Under the pieces are notes generated by a model. It was not told the origin of the DNA, ran no database searches, and saw nothing but the letters and a program-made list of their open reading frames with translations. 64,000 nt of DNA from Saturnia japonica (lineage: Eukaryota > Arthropoda > Insecta > Lepidoptera > Saturniidae), in assembly GCA_033032175.1 (NCBI GenBank), contig CM065322.1:14508001-14572000 (forward strand), read 5' to 3'. Position numbers and translations under genes: made by a program. Below, one piece after another: positions 1 to 10,769 of the stretch. Position 1 is the stretch's first letter. The number at the start of each line of letters is the position of its first letter.

Positions 1-50
1 GAATGACAAAAGTTTAAGAAGCCCCGGTCTAAACAAATTACGATTATAAC

Positions 51-480
51 CGAAACTGAAACCGAGGTTGAAAGGAGACGGGTATTTCTGGACCTAGAAT
101 GTAATTAGTTGAAATATGGTTATAAAATCGAATATATTTTTGTGTTAAAATCGTACAATATCATTAAAATTCACAATCAACAAAATAAGTAAACTAATAA
201 TTTTAAAAGATAATAAACATAACCATTTTATAATATTAATCCGACTTCAAAAATAGTTTAATTGAAGTTTATTACATGACTTCGCTTTTACGAAATATCC
301 TACATCTCTGCTTTTAGATTGCAAAAAAATCCACTTTTTTCAGTGGTCTTTTGATGATGCATTAGCTATTAATTTACACCGTTTTCATATTTCTCCATCT
401 CTTGTTTTACCCGGGCCCATGTCTGTATGAAAGAGTATCCGTCTCCTTCGGTTTCGGCTTCGGTTGAAAATCCCGTTTCG
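51..480. mobile_element. MITE family N, copy 1 (TIR core GGAGACGG)
   Basis: A short AT-rich element bounded by inverted GGAGACGG (74-81) and CCGTCTCC (439-446). Beyond these cores both ends carry imperfect inverted GAAACCGA-type repeats, so the outer limits 51 and 480 are estimates. The interior has no coding capacity. A second copy of the same sequence, split by a large insertion, lies at 12217-12266 plus 14907-15258, and that comparison defines the element. I see no clean target duplication, so the superfamily is not assigned. Confidence 0.6.
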
Positions 481-931
481 GTCGGTAACTATGATTTCAT
501 ATAAAGTATGTAATTTTTTATTTTAATACTAGGTTATTGCTCTACTCCCACGCCATGTCATTGGGTGGTCGTTAAATGAAAACAGAATAGAAAAGAATCT
601 GATGAACAGTACCACTCACTCAATAGGATCTAATAACTGAGTGGGTTCATAAAAAATTTTTCCTTCGTTGCCGATTCCAGAATATATTTACAGATGTAAT
701 AAAATTATTTACGACTGCTTGTCTTGTTAGAAATATTTTAGAGTTACGGCAAACCAGTCGCCGGTCTGGATTCTTTTGACAATGTATTTAAATCAACTTT
801 TATTGTGTTGCTGTGTTGATAGGTTGTTGTTTGTAATGAATTGTAAACTCACTAGAAGCGCTGTTTCGTACTGAAAATGTATTCCTGAAGAGTAACTATG
901 AATTGAAAATACATTGCCTATTAAAGTTGAA
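481..931. other. AT-rich stretch, nothing recognised
   Basis: No convincing open frame, repeat shared with the rest of the window, or RNA gene is visible here. Confidence 0.5.
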
Positions 932-1283
932 CTAGCGGTCGCCCGATGATCAAAATTCGACCAGCGACTTTTTAATCATAGACTATTTTCTGTTTGACAT
1001 TTGCAGTATGAACCTAAACAATGAATATTATATCACTTGCTGTCACTTGTCATTGAGTGACAATGTCAATATTTTGGCGGATCTAAGTTCAATGGCAATT
1101 AATTTAATTTAATGTATTAGTAACAGATATTATAGATAAATTTTAGCTTTTTGCACTACTTCTCCATATAAACTTTAACCATGCCAAATCTCACAGTCTT
1201 CCGTGCACGCAATACGCTTAAAAAAGGGGTACAAAATTTTTGCTTCACGTATTAATATAATGATAACAGAAGTCTAGAGTATC
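932..1283 (-). mobile_element. Helitron-like element family Q, truncated copy
   Basis: Inverted relative to the longest family member at about 45985-46707. The 3' end on the minus strand is CTAG (932-935 read in reverse) next to a GGTCGAA/TTCGACC-type palindrome, which fits the CTRR end of Helitrons. The sequence matches the longer copy over roughly 350 bp with small indels and then stops where a LINE fragment begins. Non-coding. Confidence 0.6.
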
Positions 1284-1635
1284 GACGTTGCCTCTCAGTG
1301 TTTTACAGGTTATAATTTGTAGAGTGTGCACAGGAATTGCACGATTTAATTCCGCTCAATCCGTTCCACCATAGGACAACTAGACGCCGTGTTGTGTTAT
1401 GCTGTGGAAGTTCCCCCGATTCGCACGAAGCGTTACGCTTCATCGTTCATTATGCGAACGGCAAAGGTGTGGAATTCACTCCCGACGTCTGTTCTCCCAT
1501 CCACCTATAACTTGGAAGTCTTCAAGCGAAGAGTGAATAGGCATTTAATAGGTTAACGCGATACATCATCGGTCTCATCATTACTTACCATCAGGTAAGA
1601 TCAATGCCAAGGATATACCTGTACTGTTTAGAAAA
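1284..1635 (+). pseudogene. Non-LTR retrotransposon RT C-terminal relic
   Basis: A decayed reverse-transcriptase C-terminus. In-frame pieces read LSVFYRL, ECAQELHDLIPLNPFHHR and, after a frameshift, VPPIRTKRYASSF and AKVWNSLPTSVLPSTYNL, ending in a TAA at 1554-1556. These match the tail that follows the RT domain in a common lepidopteran LINE group (usual form: FYRIYHGECSEELF, then WNSLP). An internal stop and at least one frameshift show it is dead. About 300 bp is left of an element normally 4-6 kb long. A related relic lies at 49376-49640. Confidence 0.75.
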
Positions 1636-1637
1636 AG

Positions 1638-1905
1638 CTAGCTGTGCCACACGGTTTTACCTGTTAGTTTATCGTTGTTCTCACTTTTCGTACTTGCACA
1701 CAGCTTGCTAGATTGACGCTCATGGTTACTGCTACACACCTTATAAAGTTATCGTAAAGCTATATAGCTTAAAACATTTCCAAATAAGTTAGCTATAAAA
1801 TGCAAAAATATTTTTTTAGTTTGACCGGCGCGGTTTTGAGATTATCGCGTTCAAAGAAACAAACAAAACAACAATCCCTTGCTCTTTATTATATTATAGT
1901 ATACA
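1638..1905 (-). mobile_element. Non-autonomous Helitron remnant
   Basis: Begins on the plus strand with CTAGCTGTGCC, the reverse of a Helitron CTAG 3' end, and finishes near 1900 with the reverse of a TATAATATAATAAAG-type 5' end. The 5' subterminal part includes the lepidopteran Helitron phrase GATTATCGCGTTCAAA. It directly abuts the next Helitron on the right. Internally deleted and non-coding. Confidence 0.55.
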
Positions 1906-2431
1906 TCTATACAATAAATAAAATTGTAGTGTCTGTTTGTAATGTCAAAATAACAGCTTTTTACAAATGCATATGAAAGTATATACGATACATATAACAA
2001 AAAACTCATTTTTTTTAAATTTGTCAGTCTTTCTGTTTGTTCCGGGTAATCTCTGAAACGGTTGGACCGATTTTGACGGGACTTTAACTGGTAGATAGCT
2101 GATTTTATTTTATAGGGAGTATAACTTAGGCTACTTTTATTTTAAAAATAGAATTAGGGTTCCGCACAAATAAAAAAAGAACTGGTCATGGTGAATCAAT
2201 TAGGGTGCTTAAATGGCTTAAGTTGAATAAACCATAAGAGATATAGCAAATTGATGCACTAAATAATTGTAGACATTAAAAAGACCTACAAAAAATCGGC
2301 GAGAGTATATATCTATCTTTTAAGGAACACCCACAATAAGCATTTTTGTCTTTAAAATAGCCGAGAGTGGGGAAACAAGATTCGCACGGGCATTCTGTAG
2401 TACACGTGAGCGAAGCCGCGGGCACAACTAG
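1906..2431 (+). mobile_element. Non-autonomous Helitron family A, full-length copy 1
   Basis: Starts TCTATACAATAAATAAAATT and ends CGCGGGCACAACTAG followed by T, the Helitron pattern of 5' TC and 3' CTRR with a flanking T. Length is about 526 bp. Near-identical copies lie at 18380-18898 and 26458-26977, with shorter ones at 52090, 53570 and 59954. The GC-rich CACGTGAGCGAAGCCGCGGG before the end is the subterminal hairpin region. No Rep/helicase coding. Confidence 0.75.
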
Positions 2432-2724
2432 TATATAATATTATTTAAAAAAAAACTATTAAAGCCAAGATATACTTTATGGAAGTGAAATCGATTTTCC
2501 TACCTCACTTTCATTAGGTAATAAAATTGATTAATTTGTATGAAAAAACTATTTCAAAAAAATGTACCCGTAAGGCATAACTTTAAAGAATTAAACGAAT
2601 AATATTTTTGGATAATACACGAAGATCGATGTTAATTTATCAAAATTTATAATAATATATGAATATAATTTTTAACAACGACATATCACGCGATGGAGTG
2701 GTCGTTGTAAATCATTCCAGAATG
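2432..2724. other. AT-rich stretch, nothing recognised
   Basis: Low-complexity A/T sequence with no feature I can support. Confidence 0.5.
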
Positions 2725-2864
2725 TATAAAGCCGGGACCACAGTCAGCACACAACGACGACGCGACGCGACATGTCGTTGGCAATTATCGATCTGTCAGA
2801 AAGATCAAAGTCGGATAAGCCTTCCGAATCTATGATTTGTCCATCGGCGCCATTTTGGTACTAA
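2725..2864 (+). promoter_or_regulatory. Candidate orphan TATA promoter plus 30-codon ORF
   Basis: TATAAA at 2725-2730 is followed by an initiator-like CAGTCAG (2741-2747) and an ATG at 2772 opening 30 codons (MSLAIIDLSERSKSDK...) to TAA at 2862-2864. The leader ACGACGACGCGACGCGAC is GC-rich against AT-rich surroundings. TATA-to-initiator spacing of about 20 bp is shorter than the usual 30. No strong splice donor follows. It could be the first exon of an unseen gene, a dead promoter, or chance. Confidence 0.25.
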
Positions 2865-4170
2865 AAAAAATTCAGCTCTTAATCTCAATCAGTTTTCGAG
2901 CTATTCAGAAAAAATACTTTTTTTCAATAGTAAAATAAGTACAATAGTAACAAATGCCGACCTTTTTTCCAAATACTTACTAGTAAAAGATATGAGAAAC
3001 TTTCGTTTCGATTCTTAGATTGAAAGCCGATTTTTTTTAAAAGAAACAGAATTAAAATATTTTCATTGACCGCATTTTTGAAAACATACAAAAACCAAAT
3101 TTTGACGAAAAATTTATTTTATACAGCTTTATATTCAGGTTTTTTTTGTCTCAATTTTATCGATTTCATTGAACATTATTAAAAAAAAGAGTGATTTCGT
3201 ATCGGAAGCGTTTAAAATACAATGCACTAGATAGTGTCAGCGATTTCATTCACTTGAAAAAACTATTGATGTTCCTAAGTAGATTAAAATTGGGCCGTCT
3301 TTTAGTTTCTTTAATTGTATTTATTTACTAAAGCTTCAACAAAGTCACAGATAAGCGCATTAATTTATAGGTTAGATCCTGCCACGGATTCATTCAGTTC
3401 TGAAAACTACATTAAAACACCAAAAATTATATGGGATATATTCATTTGAGGAAACTACTAGCATGCCATCTATACCTTAATGTAATTATGTCACTAACCT
3501 TATGAAGGTAACAAAGTAAGTGCCAACAACTGTACATAGTTTCAACTTAATCAGATAAATGATGCAAGAATAACATAATTCCAGAAATTACTTTCTCCAA
3601 ACATATTCGGAAACTTTACCTCTGTAACTTCGAGATGTTGTATGAAAACTAGTTTACGGAAACCGCTATTGTCGTTTAATTGAGGAGAGGTTTTCTCATG
3701 AACAAGGCACGAGATGAAAACAAAACAATTTCAAAGAGGTCTTCTATTTAAAAAATATTCCATTAAAACCCGTCCGATCCTCCGAATATCAGATTTCAGC
3801 AATTCCTAAACACAGTGATAGTTCATTTAATATTAAAGGCAGCATATATTCCCACTTCCTCGTACCTTAATAGTTATTATAATATTATTTTCGAAGTGCC
3901 TCCTAGTGTGTACTCGGTCTTACTGAGAATTATTTTATTTTTTACAATCGTTGAACTCTGTTTGTTTCGTTGCCTGTTGTTCAGGCCTATTATGAGAGAC
4001 ATGTAGTTGAATTTTAGCAAACAGTGGACTCGCTCGGTAGCTGTTTGAAATCAAAGGTTCCGTTTTGGTTTCAAGTTATTATTTTACTGTTACATGATAT
4101 ATTTTAATTAACTGTATATGCCTAACAACTTAGGCACCAGTTTACAACGTTTTGAATAATTAAATACATG
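2865..4170. other. AT-rich stretch, nothing recognised
   Basis: A 63-codon open frame (3815-4006) has hydrophobic, non-gene-like composition and no recognisable domain. No repeat shared with other parts of the window was found. Confidence 0.5.
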
Positions 4171-4353
4171 CGTCGATCAACATTTTTTTATTCAGTCCAG
4201 TGCAAACAATTTGTATGAAATTTTCTCAATAACAAATTATTATCTGTAGTAATGCAATAAATACAAGAAGTTGGAGTTTTTGGTATGTATATACATACAC
4301 GATTTCATAGTGAAAACGTAACGCGTTTTGCTAACGCTCAACGTAAATTGATT
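4171..4353. repeat. 183-bp dispersed repeat C, copy 1
   Basis: A 183-bp unit repeated at 4965-5147 in the same orientation, same length and only about seven visible substitutions. It contains the perfect palindrome GTATGTATATACATAC. No coding capacity and no known family recognised. Confidence 0.75.
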
Positions 4354-4802
4354 AATTAGGAGTAAACTCCAAAAACCTGTAATTATGGTATTATTATAAT
4401 TCTAAGCAAAATCGCTTTTGATTAAAATTACAAACAAATGTTAAGGCTTAACCAAAAGGAATTAATAGAATTTCTGTCATGCTAAATGACGATTCAAATT
4501 TCACGAGAAAGGGACTGAAAAAAATGTATTATCAGGTCCGAGTTAGTGCGAGAAATCACTTTAAAATCAAATCCAGTTGAGTGTCGTCGCGTGTTGTCCA
4601 ACACAGGTTATAAGTCACTTTTGAAGGGACCCGAAGATTCCGTTTAATGATTAACTGGTTTTCTGGTTATGTAAAAGATAAATGCGAAGTCGCAACAAGG
4701 AAGAGTTATTTTATTTCTTTCTGTACGCGAGTTACTCGCCTAAAGCGGTACCTACGTTAAATCAATGTGTATAGAATAATATCTTTCGTACTTTATTGTT
4801 AA

Positions 4803-5218
4803 CTAGCTGTGCCCCACGGTTTCACCCGTTTTAATTTAATGCGACAAACATCGCTAATGCACCCATGTATAACGTGGTCGTCAATTTTTTATACTTTTCG
4901 TAAAACTATCGAAATTTTTATGAGGAATAAATTGATTTTTCAAATTATAATATAGCCTATGTTACGTCGATCAACATTTTTTTATTCAGGCCAGTGCAAA
5001 AAATTTGTATGAAATTTTCTCGATAACAAATGATTAACTGTAGTAATGCAATAAATCCAAGAAGTTGGAGTTTTTGGTATGTATATACATACACGATTTC
5101 ATAGTGAAAACGTAACGCGTTTTGCTAACGCTCAACGTAAATTGATTTACCTTAGTTTTATATTGGCGAAAGAATTTATAAAGGCAAATCTTTCCTCTTT
5201 ATAATATTATTATAATAT
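4803..5218 (-). mobile_element. Non-autonomous Helitron family D, copy 1 (interrupted)
   Basis: The plus strand begins with CTAGCTGTGCCCC (reverse of the CTAG end) and finishes with the reverse of an ATATTATAAAGAGG-type 5' end. Homologous copies are at 40138-40408 and 48648-48892. Comparison shows that the 183-bp repeat C copy 2 interrupts this element after ATGTTAC. Confidence 0.65.
4965..5147. repeat. 183-bp dispersed repeat C, copy 2, nested in a Helitron
   Basis: Same unit as 4171-4353, sitting inside the family D Helitron. TTAC appears at both junctions, which could be a 4-bp target duplication, although a few host bases (TCGCTGA in intact copies) seem missing on the right. Confidence 0.7.
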
Positions 5219-5757
5219 TGGTACCTGCGGGTCAGCACACGTTTGTTACCTACGTAACAATTATTTTCGTACCGTAATTTTATTGTTACTCATATAGCCT
5301 TACTACAACTGAGGATCATTAATTTCCCGTGTATAAAACTTCATAAAATCGGATCATTTAAAATTACTTAAATTATTTATTGGCAATTCATATAGCTTAG
5401 GAATGACATAAACTTCCCATGTGTATGTCGGAACGAATAATAAGCTGTAGAGACAGTTCAGAGCACTGGCGTGCCTTGTCCGCTACTGGACAACTATTGA
5501 TCTGTCGAGAGTTATTTTTTTAGAACTTGTTAAAAAGGCTTGTCATTGGTTGGAGAGCGCATTAGTTAATTACACGCCGGTACCGGAAGTCAATTTAAAA
5601 TTAAAAAAAAAAAACTATCTCCCACATATAAAATTACATAAAAATTCTTCGTTTTTATACAGACAAAAATAGTTTTAACGTTATATTCGTCTTCACCTTT
5701 ATTTATAATATACATACGTTTATCGGGAAATTTCAAAATAAAAATTGCAATTAAAGA
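5219..5757. other. AT-rich stretch, nothing recognised
   Basis: No supported feature. A short GC-richer patch around 5545-5600 has no counterpart elsewhere in the window. Confidence 0.45.
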
Positions 5758-5900
5758 CTTCTTTGATTTAAGAGCTCAGCTCTTGTCGGTGGATCAGTTC
5801 CCTATCCTCTACTTTTCTTTTGATCTCTTGATATGACACGACTCCCACTTGTTGGAGAAAGCTTCGTCTAGGTATTCCTCTTCCTCGCTTTCCTTCCTAA
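5758..5900 (-). pseudogene. RTE-type LINE C-terminal relic
   Basis: On the minus strand the decayed frame reads IPRRSFLQQVG, then SYQEIKRKVEDRE and RQELSS before a stop, the C-terminal tail of RTE-clade endonuclease/reverse transcriptases (usual form: RGRPRRSF...SYQEVKRMAEDRE). A longer relative is at 21270-21482. Only the last ~45 codons remain. Confidence 0.6.
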
Positions 5901-5954
5901 GGTATCACAATAAAATTGGGTAGAGATCTCTATCAAACCGTTAGATTACTGGAT

Positions 5955-6045
5955 ATATATACATCAGCTGATCTCGGAACATGACACGCCTAATTGCGTC
6001 ACTATGATGCATTTTACACCTGGTGTGTGGTAATCGCGATCCGTT
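5955..6045. repeat. Dispersed repeat R fragment
   Basis: The stretch containing CATCAGCTGATC, GACACGCCTAA and ACACCTGGTGTGTGG matches 39980-40027 and, across an insertion, 40687-40720. It gives the empty-site reference for the TIR element at 40036-40686. Confidence 0.45.
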
Positions 6046-6334
6046 CAGAATTTTTTTTATTTTATTGCCACCCACCAAATTATATCACTGTCGTTATAAT
6101 ATATGATTATTAAACGGTATTACTTCGATAATTACCGGTTGAATCATCATTTTTGTATTAACGATCCAATCAAATTAAATTGATCGGTTCGATAAACGGT
6201 AATTTGTATGCATTATTTTAATTTAATTTATTACTGATTGGTCTGAATTATTACTATTATTGTAATCGAGATGATTAAATAATTTTTTCAAATCTTGAGT
6301 TATATAAGAGGCCTTTTTTATTACTTTATCGGAT
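6046..6334. other. AT-rich stretch, nothing recognised
   Basis: Simple A/T-rich sequence; nothing supported. Confidence 0.45.
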
Positions 6335-6480
6335 ACTAGCAACTGTCTGGGAAAATTTTACAACAATAAAATATAGTCTGTATTAATCAGGAAAAATTTA
6401 CCTTTCTATTATTGAAAGAATTTTCAAAATCGGTTTAGTAGGTAGTTCAAGAGATTACGTCCTATAAACAGAACTCTCCA
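6335..6480 (-). mobile_element. Decayed Helitron-like remnant
   Basis: Contains the degenerate subterminal phrase TCAAAATCGGTTTAGTAGGT shared by many lepidopteran Helitron-like elements, preceded by a weak GATACTAGCAACTG start. Ends are not preserved. Confidence 0.4.
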
Positions 6481-6499
6481 TCGGCAGGGAGTTCATGCT

Positions 6500-6885
6500 T
6501 TATTATTATTATATTCTTTATTGCACAAAAAAGTACAAATGGAGGACTTAATGCTAAAAAGCATTTTCTACCAGTCTCCCAGGAGAGCAAGAGAAAGGTA
6601 TATTGCAAGGTGTGACTAATATTTAGTAAAAAAAAGGAAAAACAATCTAGCCAATAATCAATTGCTCCACATAAAACCTACATAGTGAATATTTGAAGGA
6701 ATCCCAAGAGTTGGCTAGTTGGATGTTGATAGGAAGCGAGTTCCTCAGTCGTGCTGCTGTTACGGCGAAGGATCGGTCGCGGAAATTAGTATGATGACTT
6801 GGTATACTGAGAATTTAAGAATCAGAATATCTTAGCTGTCTATTATGCGTATCCGCGAGAGATTAAAATAGAGTTTTTGGATTAT
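6500..6885 (-). pseudogene. LINE family V 3' end (RT tail plus 3' UTR)
   Basis: Minus-strand reading gives ILSIPSHHTNFRDRSFAVTAARL, RNSLPINIQLANSWDSFK and a stop, the extreme C-terminus of a non-LTR RT ORF, followed by a 3' UTR and a polyadenylation-like AATAAAGAATATAATAATAAT tail. The same sequence in plus orientation, split by a solo LTR, is at 28790-29595. Confidence 0.65.
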
Positions 6886-6889
6886 TATG

Positions 6890-7185
6890 TACGGAGAAAA
6901 GAAGACAAAGTATTCTTACATTGATACTTTCACATCTGATAACCTAAATGATCGGGGTACAGTCCGATTTCAGAGGAGGTTTATTCTACGAACTCTTCGG
7001 ATGTGGAGTGTGCACCCTGAGGTTTCTCCATTAGACTACAATATGGGGTTCTTTAACGGGAGTGAACAGGCTTTTAAAGAGTTGGTAACGCACATGTGAT
7101 ACTTACGATATTGCATGCATCTATAGCTCGAGATCACCGCTTACCATGAGGTGGTTCGCACGCTTGTTTGATTTACCGATTCTAA
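6890..7185 (+). pseudogene. LINE tail, family O (3' end)
   Basis: In the open 70-codon frame 6887-7099 the part VHPEVSPLDYNMGFFN matches the final segment of lepidopteran LINE ORF2s (usual form LDYNMGFFKRGVNRLLKG); a +1 slip gives GVNRLLK. It is followed by the typical 3' motif GATCACCGCTTACCATGAGGTGG. Related 3' ends occur at 12060-12150, 35100-35240 and 55195-55370. Non-functional. Confidence 0.6.
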
Positions 7186-7904
7186 AACATAAAATGAGTA
7201 ATTTGTGTTTATTTCTAGTACCTATTAAAATTATGTCGTTTATTTCAAATACGTAACTTATCAAACCTTTTTCGAACATACATTACATTTCTCAGAGTAT
7301 ATTGGGAGGGCAATGTTAAGACGCTACATTTCTGAAAATTGTTTTTGTAGCAGATTATGAGCCGGTAGCGCAGTGGAAGTTATTTGTAGTAATAAATAAA
7401 ACCAGCATATAAAAGTAAAGAACAGGAAAAAACATATATATAAGGTAGCAAAGATCTTTACACAACAAAAGACAACTGTATGACACATACCAAATTTAAA
7501 ATATGGAAGATACAAATTTATTATAAAAGAGTATCTACTCAACAGTTTTAGTGATTAGCGAATATTTTACCTAGCTCATATATAAAAACACAAATAAAAT
7601 CTATCATTCCGTCAAGGAAGGAACAACTAAAAGAGTTAGACATATTTATTAATCTTTCACTACGAACTAACTGAAAGAGCGACATACAAAAAATATGAAG
7701 AGCAAAAAAAACACGGCTATGGATTTTCTGCATCTGTCACTGTAACCACAGTTGTCATAATAATCGTAAATAAGAGTATTTTGTCGTGTGTTTTTGAAAA
7801 AGAATAATGTTCATTAACATTTTATTTTTCAACTGACTTTGAGCAATGTTTTTTGCGAGCGGTACAATGGTAAATTTTAAGGAAACTGAATAAAATGATA
7901 AGTA
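7186..7904. other. AT-rich stretch, nothing recognised
   Basis: Two minus-strand open frames of 60-72 codons here are low-complexity and match nothing I know. Confidence 0.5.
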
Positions 7905-8075
7905 AAACTACCTCTTCTTCTTCTTGTCTTGGCGCCGCAAAAAGCACTTGCTCGTGTCAATGTTTTTAGCCTTCATAAATTTTTCCATTATACATAGTGG
8001 GATTTTCTGACAAGATGGTGGCTCCCTTGTCAGAATTATCTAAGGAGTTTTTGTGACATCTCAAAATGCTTGTTC
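7905..8075 (+). mobile_element. Helitron-like family Q, 5' fragment
   Basis: Matches the left end of the long copy near 45995-46135, including TTGGCGCCGC, GTGTCAATGTTTTTA and the 'lettered' run of CTTGTYAGAAYTATCTA. A (TTC)n tract starts it. The rest of the element is missing. Confidence 0.55.
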
Positions 8076-8487
8076 TCATTGATGAAGCGATGTGTAAATA
8101 ACCTCTTCACCGCGGCGAACGTAATTATGAAATATAATTAATTTAAATTCTATTTGTATTGACATCCCTTGGCCCAGTCTATAAAATGGTTTCAAAAATA
8201 AGATTTAGGTACATTGAACGCTAAGTATGCCCACTAACCTTTGAATCCAGCAACCCAGAATACTTCTGCTCTGCTAGTCTTCGGCAAAACGCTCTTTCAA
8301 GCAAAAAACCACAACTTCTTCAGAACTCAATGTTCTTTACCCGGCCGGGAATCACACAAGAAAAACACAAAGGTACTGTCACATACAAAAATTTCATCAG
8401 TAAAAATTATCCGACGCGAGATTTAGGCACAGAGAGAATGCAAACTGAAGCATCGCTAGTTGATTGCGGTTGGTGGTAGTTCGGCAA
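8076..8487. other. Unclassified stretch
   Basis: Moderately complex sequence around 8150-8350 (with CCCGGCCGGG at 8340-8349) has no partner in the window and no credible coding frame. Confidence 0.4.
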
Positions 8488-8606
8488 TATATAAGGGCCA
8501 ATCAGATGCGCTTATGTCGCACGACAGCGACAGTTTCAGCGAATCCAAAATGAAAAAAACTCCTATAGCTTGTTGTAACAGCTTGTTACAAGACATTTCT
8601 GTCTAG
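8488..8606 (+). promoter_or_regulatory. Candidate TATA/CCAAT promoter with 18-codon ORF
   Basis: TATATAAG at 8488-8495 is followed by GGCCAATCAG, then a CGACAGCGACAGTTTCAGCG leader with an initiator-like ACAGT (8530-8534), and an ATG at 8550 in AAAATG context. The frame MKKTPIACCNSLLQDISV ends at TAG 8604-8606. Spacing to the ACAGT is about 42 bp, longer than canonical. Could be an orphan first exon or chance. Confidence 0.25.
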
Positions 8607-9270
8607 TTCCTTCTCTGTCTACGGTTAGACAGTTAAGCAATAAGTAAAATGTATACTTTATGGTTCTACATTAAGTACTGAAATCGTTGCACGGTGAAAA
8701 ACAAAACATTATTATTTTTTCATTAAAGAGTACGGTTAATCCACTCGTCCCTCAAAGCCCTTCATCGTATCCCTTGATTGGATCATACCGTGCACGTATA
8801 TCACTTTAATGTGAACAAATTGAACGTAACATTCTATTTTATATATCGTATTAAAATTTTATTGCTTCAATAATGGCCGGTGTTATAAAACGCGAGAGTA
8901 TGCTGGCGATGACAGGGAATTAGAAGAAAAGTTTATTTGATATCTTTCTAAATTTATTGCTTACGGTGGTTAAGATTATCAAGCAAATGCTTACATATAG
9001 CTTACTGGGTATAAAATGAAGTACAAAAATATGTATTGCGATAAATTCAAGAAAGCAATGATGAGAATTTCTACAATGAGCCTTTATGTGTGCTTGTAGA
9101 CAGATTTCAAGTCAGGCGGGCATTAGGAAATTTTTATGTTAAACTTTGAATAACTGACATACATAATAAAACTAGCAATAAGGAGATACAAATTCTTATT
9201 TCTACTATTTACTAATAGAACCCTTGATACATGATATATTTTTTCATTATATTAATATTTATTACTAAAT
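8607..9270. other. AT-rich stretch, nothing recognised
   Basis: No feature supported. Confidence 0.5.
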
Positions 9271-9271
9271 A

Positions 9272-9490
9272 ACCCGCGCAACTTTGTCTGCGTCACATAA
9301 TGGAAGCTTTAAAAAGGAATAAAGTCTCCTCGTTTTTGCAACATTATTTACTGATGCTCCGCTCCTATTGATCGTAGCGTGATGTTATATATCCTAAAGC
9401 CTTCCTCGATAAATGGGCTATCCAACGCTAAAATATTTTTTCATTCGAAGAGGTAGTTCCTGAGATTAGCGCGTTCAACCAACCACACAA
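9272..9490 (-). mobile_element. Helitron family K, internally deleted copy
   Basis: Starts ACCCGCGCAACTTTGTCTGC (3' end region, reversed) and ends with TTCCTGAGATTAGCGCGTTC (5' region). The long copy at 44836-45498 has about 400 bp more in the middle. Other copies: 23470-23765 and fragments at 23165, 49655 and 51505. Confidence 0.6.
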
Positions 9491-9491
9491 A

Positions 9492-9610
9492 ATGCTATGG
9501 TTTCAGCACGATGTTTTTTTCCTTCGCCGAAAGCTCAGGGTCATTGCAGGGACTCGAACTCACGTCAAAGGACATGGTTTCCGTACACGCTACCATTGAG
9601 CCGTCAATGT
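9492..9610 (-). mobile_element. tRNA-derived SINE family G, head fragment
   Basis: On the minus strand: a tRNA-like A box (GGCTCAATGGTAGCG) and B box (GAGTTCGAGTCCC) in the order and spacing of a pol III promoter, then CCTGAGCTTTCGGCGAAGG, the start of the SINE body. It abuts a Helitron end on its left. The 3' body is absent. Confidence 0.6.
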
Positions 9611-9611
9611 A

Positions 9612-9870
9612 TCATTACTTCTTCATTACCCGATGCGAGATACCGGAGTATAAAAATATTTTTGAATAGTATCTTAATAATGACAAGACAATTTTTGACA
9701 AAAATTAAAACCAACCTCAGTTATATTGAAGAGTTCCCTTGTGTATCTTAGAAGTTAAAGGTCCAATGCCAATGAAATTAAAATGGGACCACCTTTGAGG
9801 TATCCCTTATCCAACAAAAAAGAATCATCCAAATCGGTTTAACATCCATTAAAAAAAATCGAATTGAGTA
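9612..9870 (-). repeat. Dispersed repeat F, copy 1
   Basis: Read in reverse it contains AATTCGATTTTTTTTAATGG, GGGATACCTCAAAGGTGGTC and CCCATTTTAATTTCATTGG. Copies in plus orientation are at 11762-12050 and 22712-22990, with fragments at 58126 and 63500. About 300 bp, AT-rich, non-coding, superfamily unknown. Confidence 0.65.
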
Positions 9871-10769
9871 ACCGTCTTTTGTGGAAATCCGTTAAAAAGG
9901 ATAATAAAAAGCTTGAATATGACCTATATTACTATACTGAACCCATCAGTTACTATATGCTAACATAAAAAAGTATGTTACTACAGTGCGCTAACAACAG
10001 AAATACTTTTAAATAAACAGGAATAAAATGAAAAAGCAACAAGAATCGTCACCGATAACTCCGTTTATGGCGTAATAAAAGCGTAAATATATTGTGGTTC
10101 CGCATATCATTGCGCTGTTTTGTTCGAACGCCAGCGTGGATTGATGAATGGCGTACATTTCTCCGTATTTGACTTATCCAGTTATGCACTGAGGATTCCG
10201 AATTTCGGTACTCGCGCAGCTATATAAGTATGGAGTAGCATTTCGCACGGTAAAATTTACTTCGGTTCCTGGTTTTATGGCTATTCTCAAAATTTTTCCT
10301 ACATTGCTCATCCAAAACTACAATGACATAAAATACAAAAAAGCCGAAATTGATATTTTGGTGTCGATAAGTTCCTGTTACAAAAACTATCCATAGAAAA
10401 AATAATATAATTGTTCTTACAATAGTTTATGATAGAGGGAGTGAATGTCGTTAGGAAATTGGCTTAAATTCGCTAAATATTCATCAATTTGAAACTTTTA
10501 AATGTTTCTACTGAAAAATTACTTAAATGTAATTACGTCGTTATTCTATTAGATGAGCGACATGTTAAGTATGGCTTATTTAGTCGCTAATCAGTCTTCG
10601 TTCTTTGACCTCTAGGTTCCTATGGATTTTTATGGTGCAACGATTGAAGTCAGTCAACACAAAAAAGGAAAAATCTAGAGTGCTTTCCAGTATTCGCATG
10701 TGATATGGTAGCATCTGATTTACTGTAAGTTAAGTACAGCTGATACCTACTCCATCTCTATTTCCCTTT
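9871..10769. other. Unclassified stretch
   Basis: Mostly AT-rich. A more complex part at 10080-10260 includes TATATAAG at 10221-10228 without a convincing initiator or reading frame. Confidence 0.4.

Noticed and set aside
1284..1320. Extension of the family Q match beyond 1283 toward GACGTTGCC / GTCAACGCC
   Set aside because: The similarity is only a few bases, and the sequence from 1284 on is a LINE RT tail in frame.
4171..5147. Two regularly sized repeats suggesting a CRISPR-like or satellite array
   Set aside because: Only two units, 611 bp apart, and one is nested in a Helitron; this is a dispersed repeat in a eukaryotic genome.
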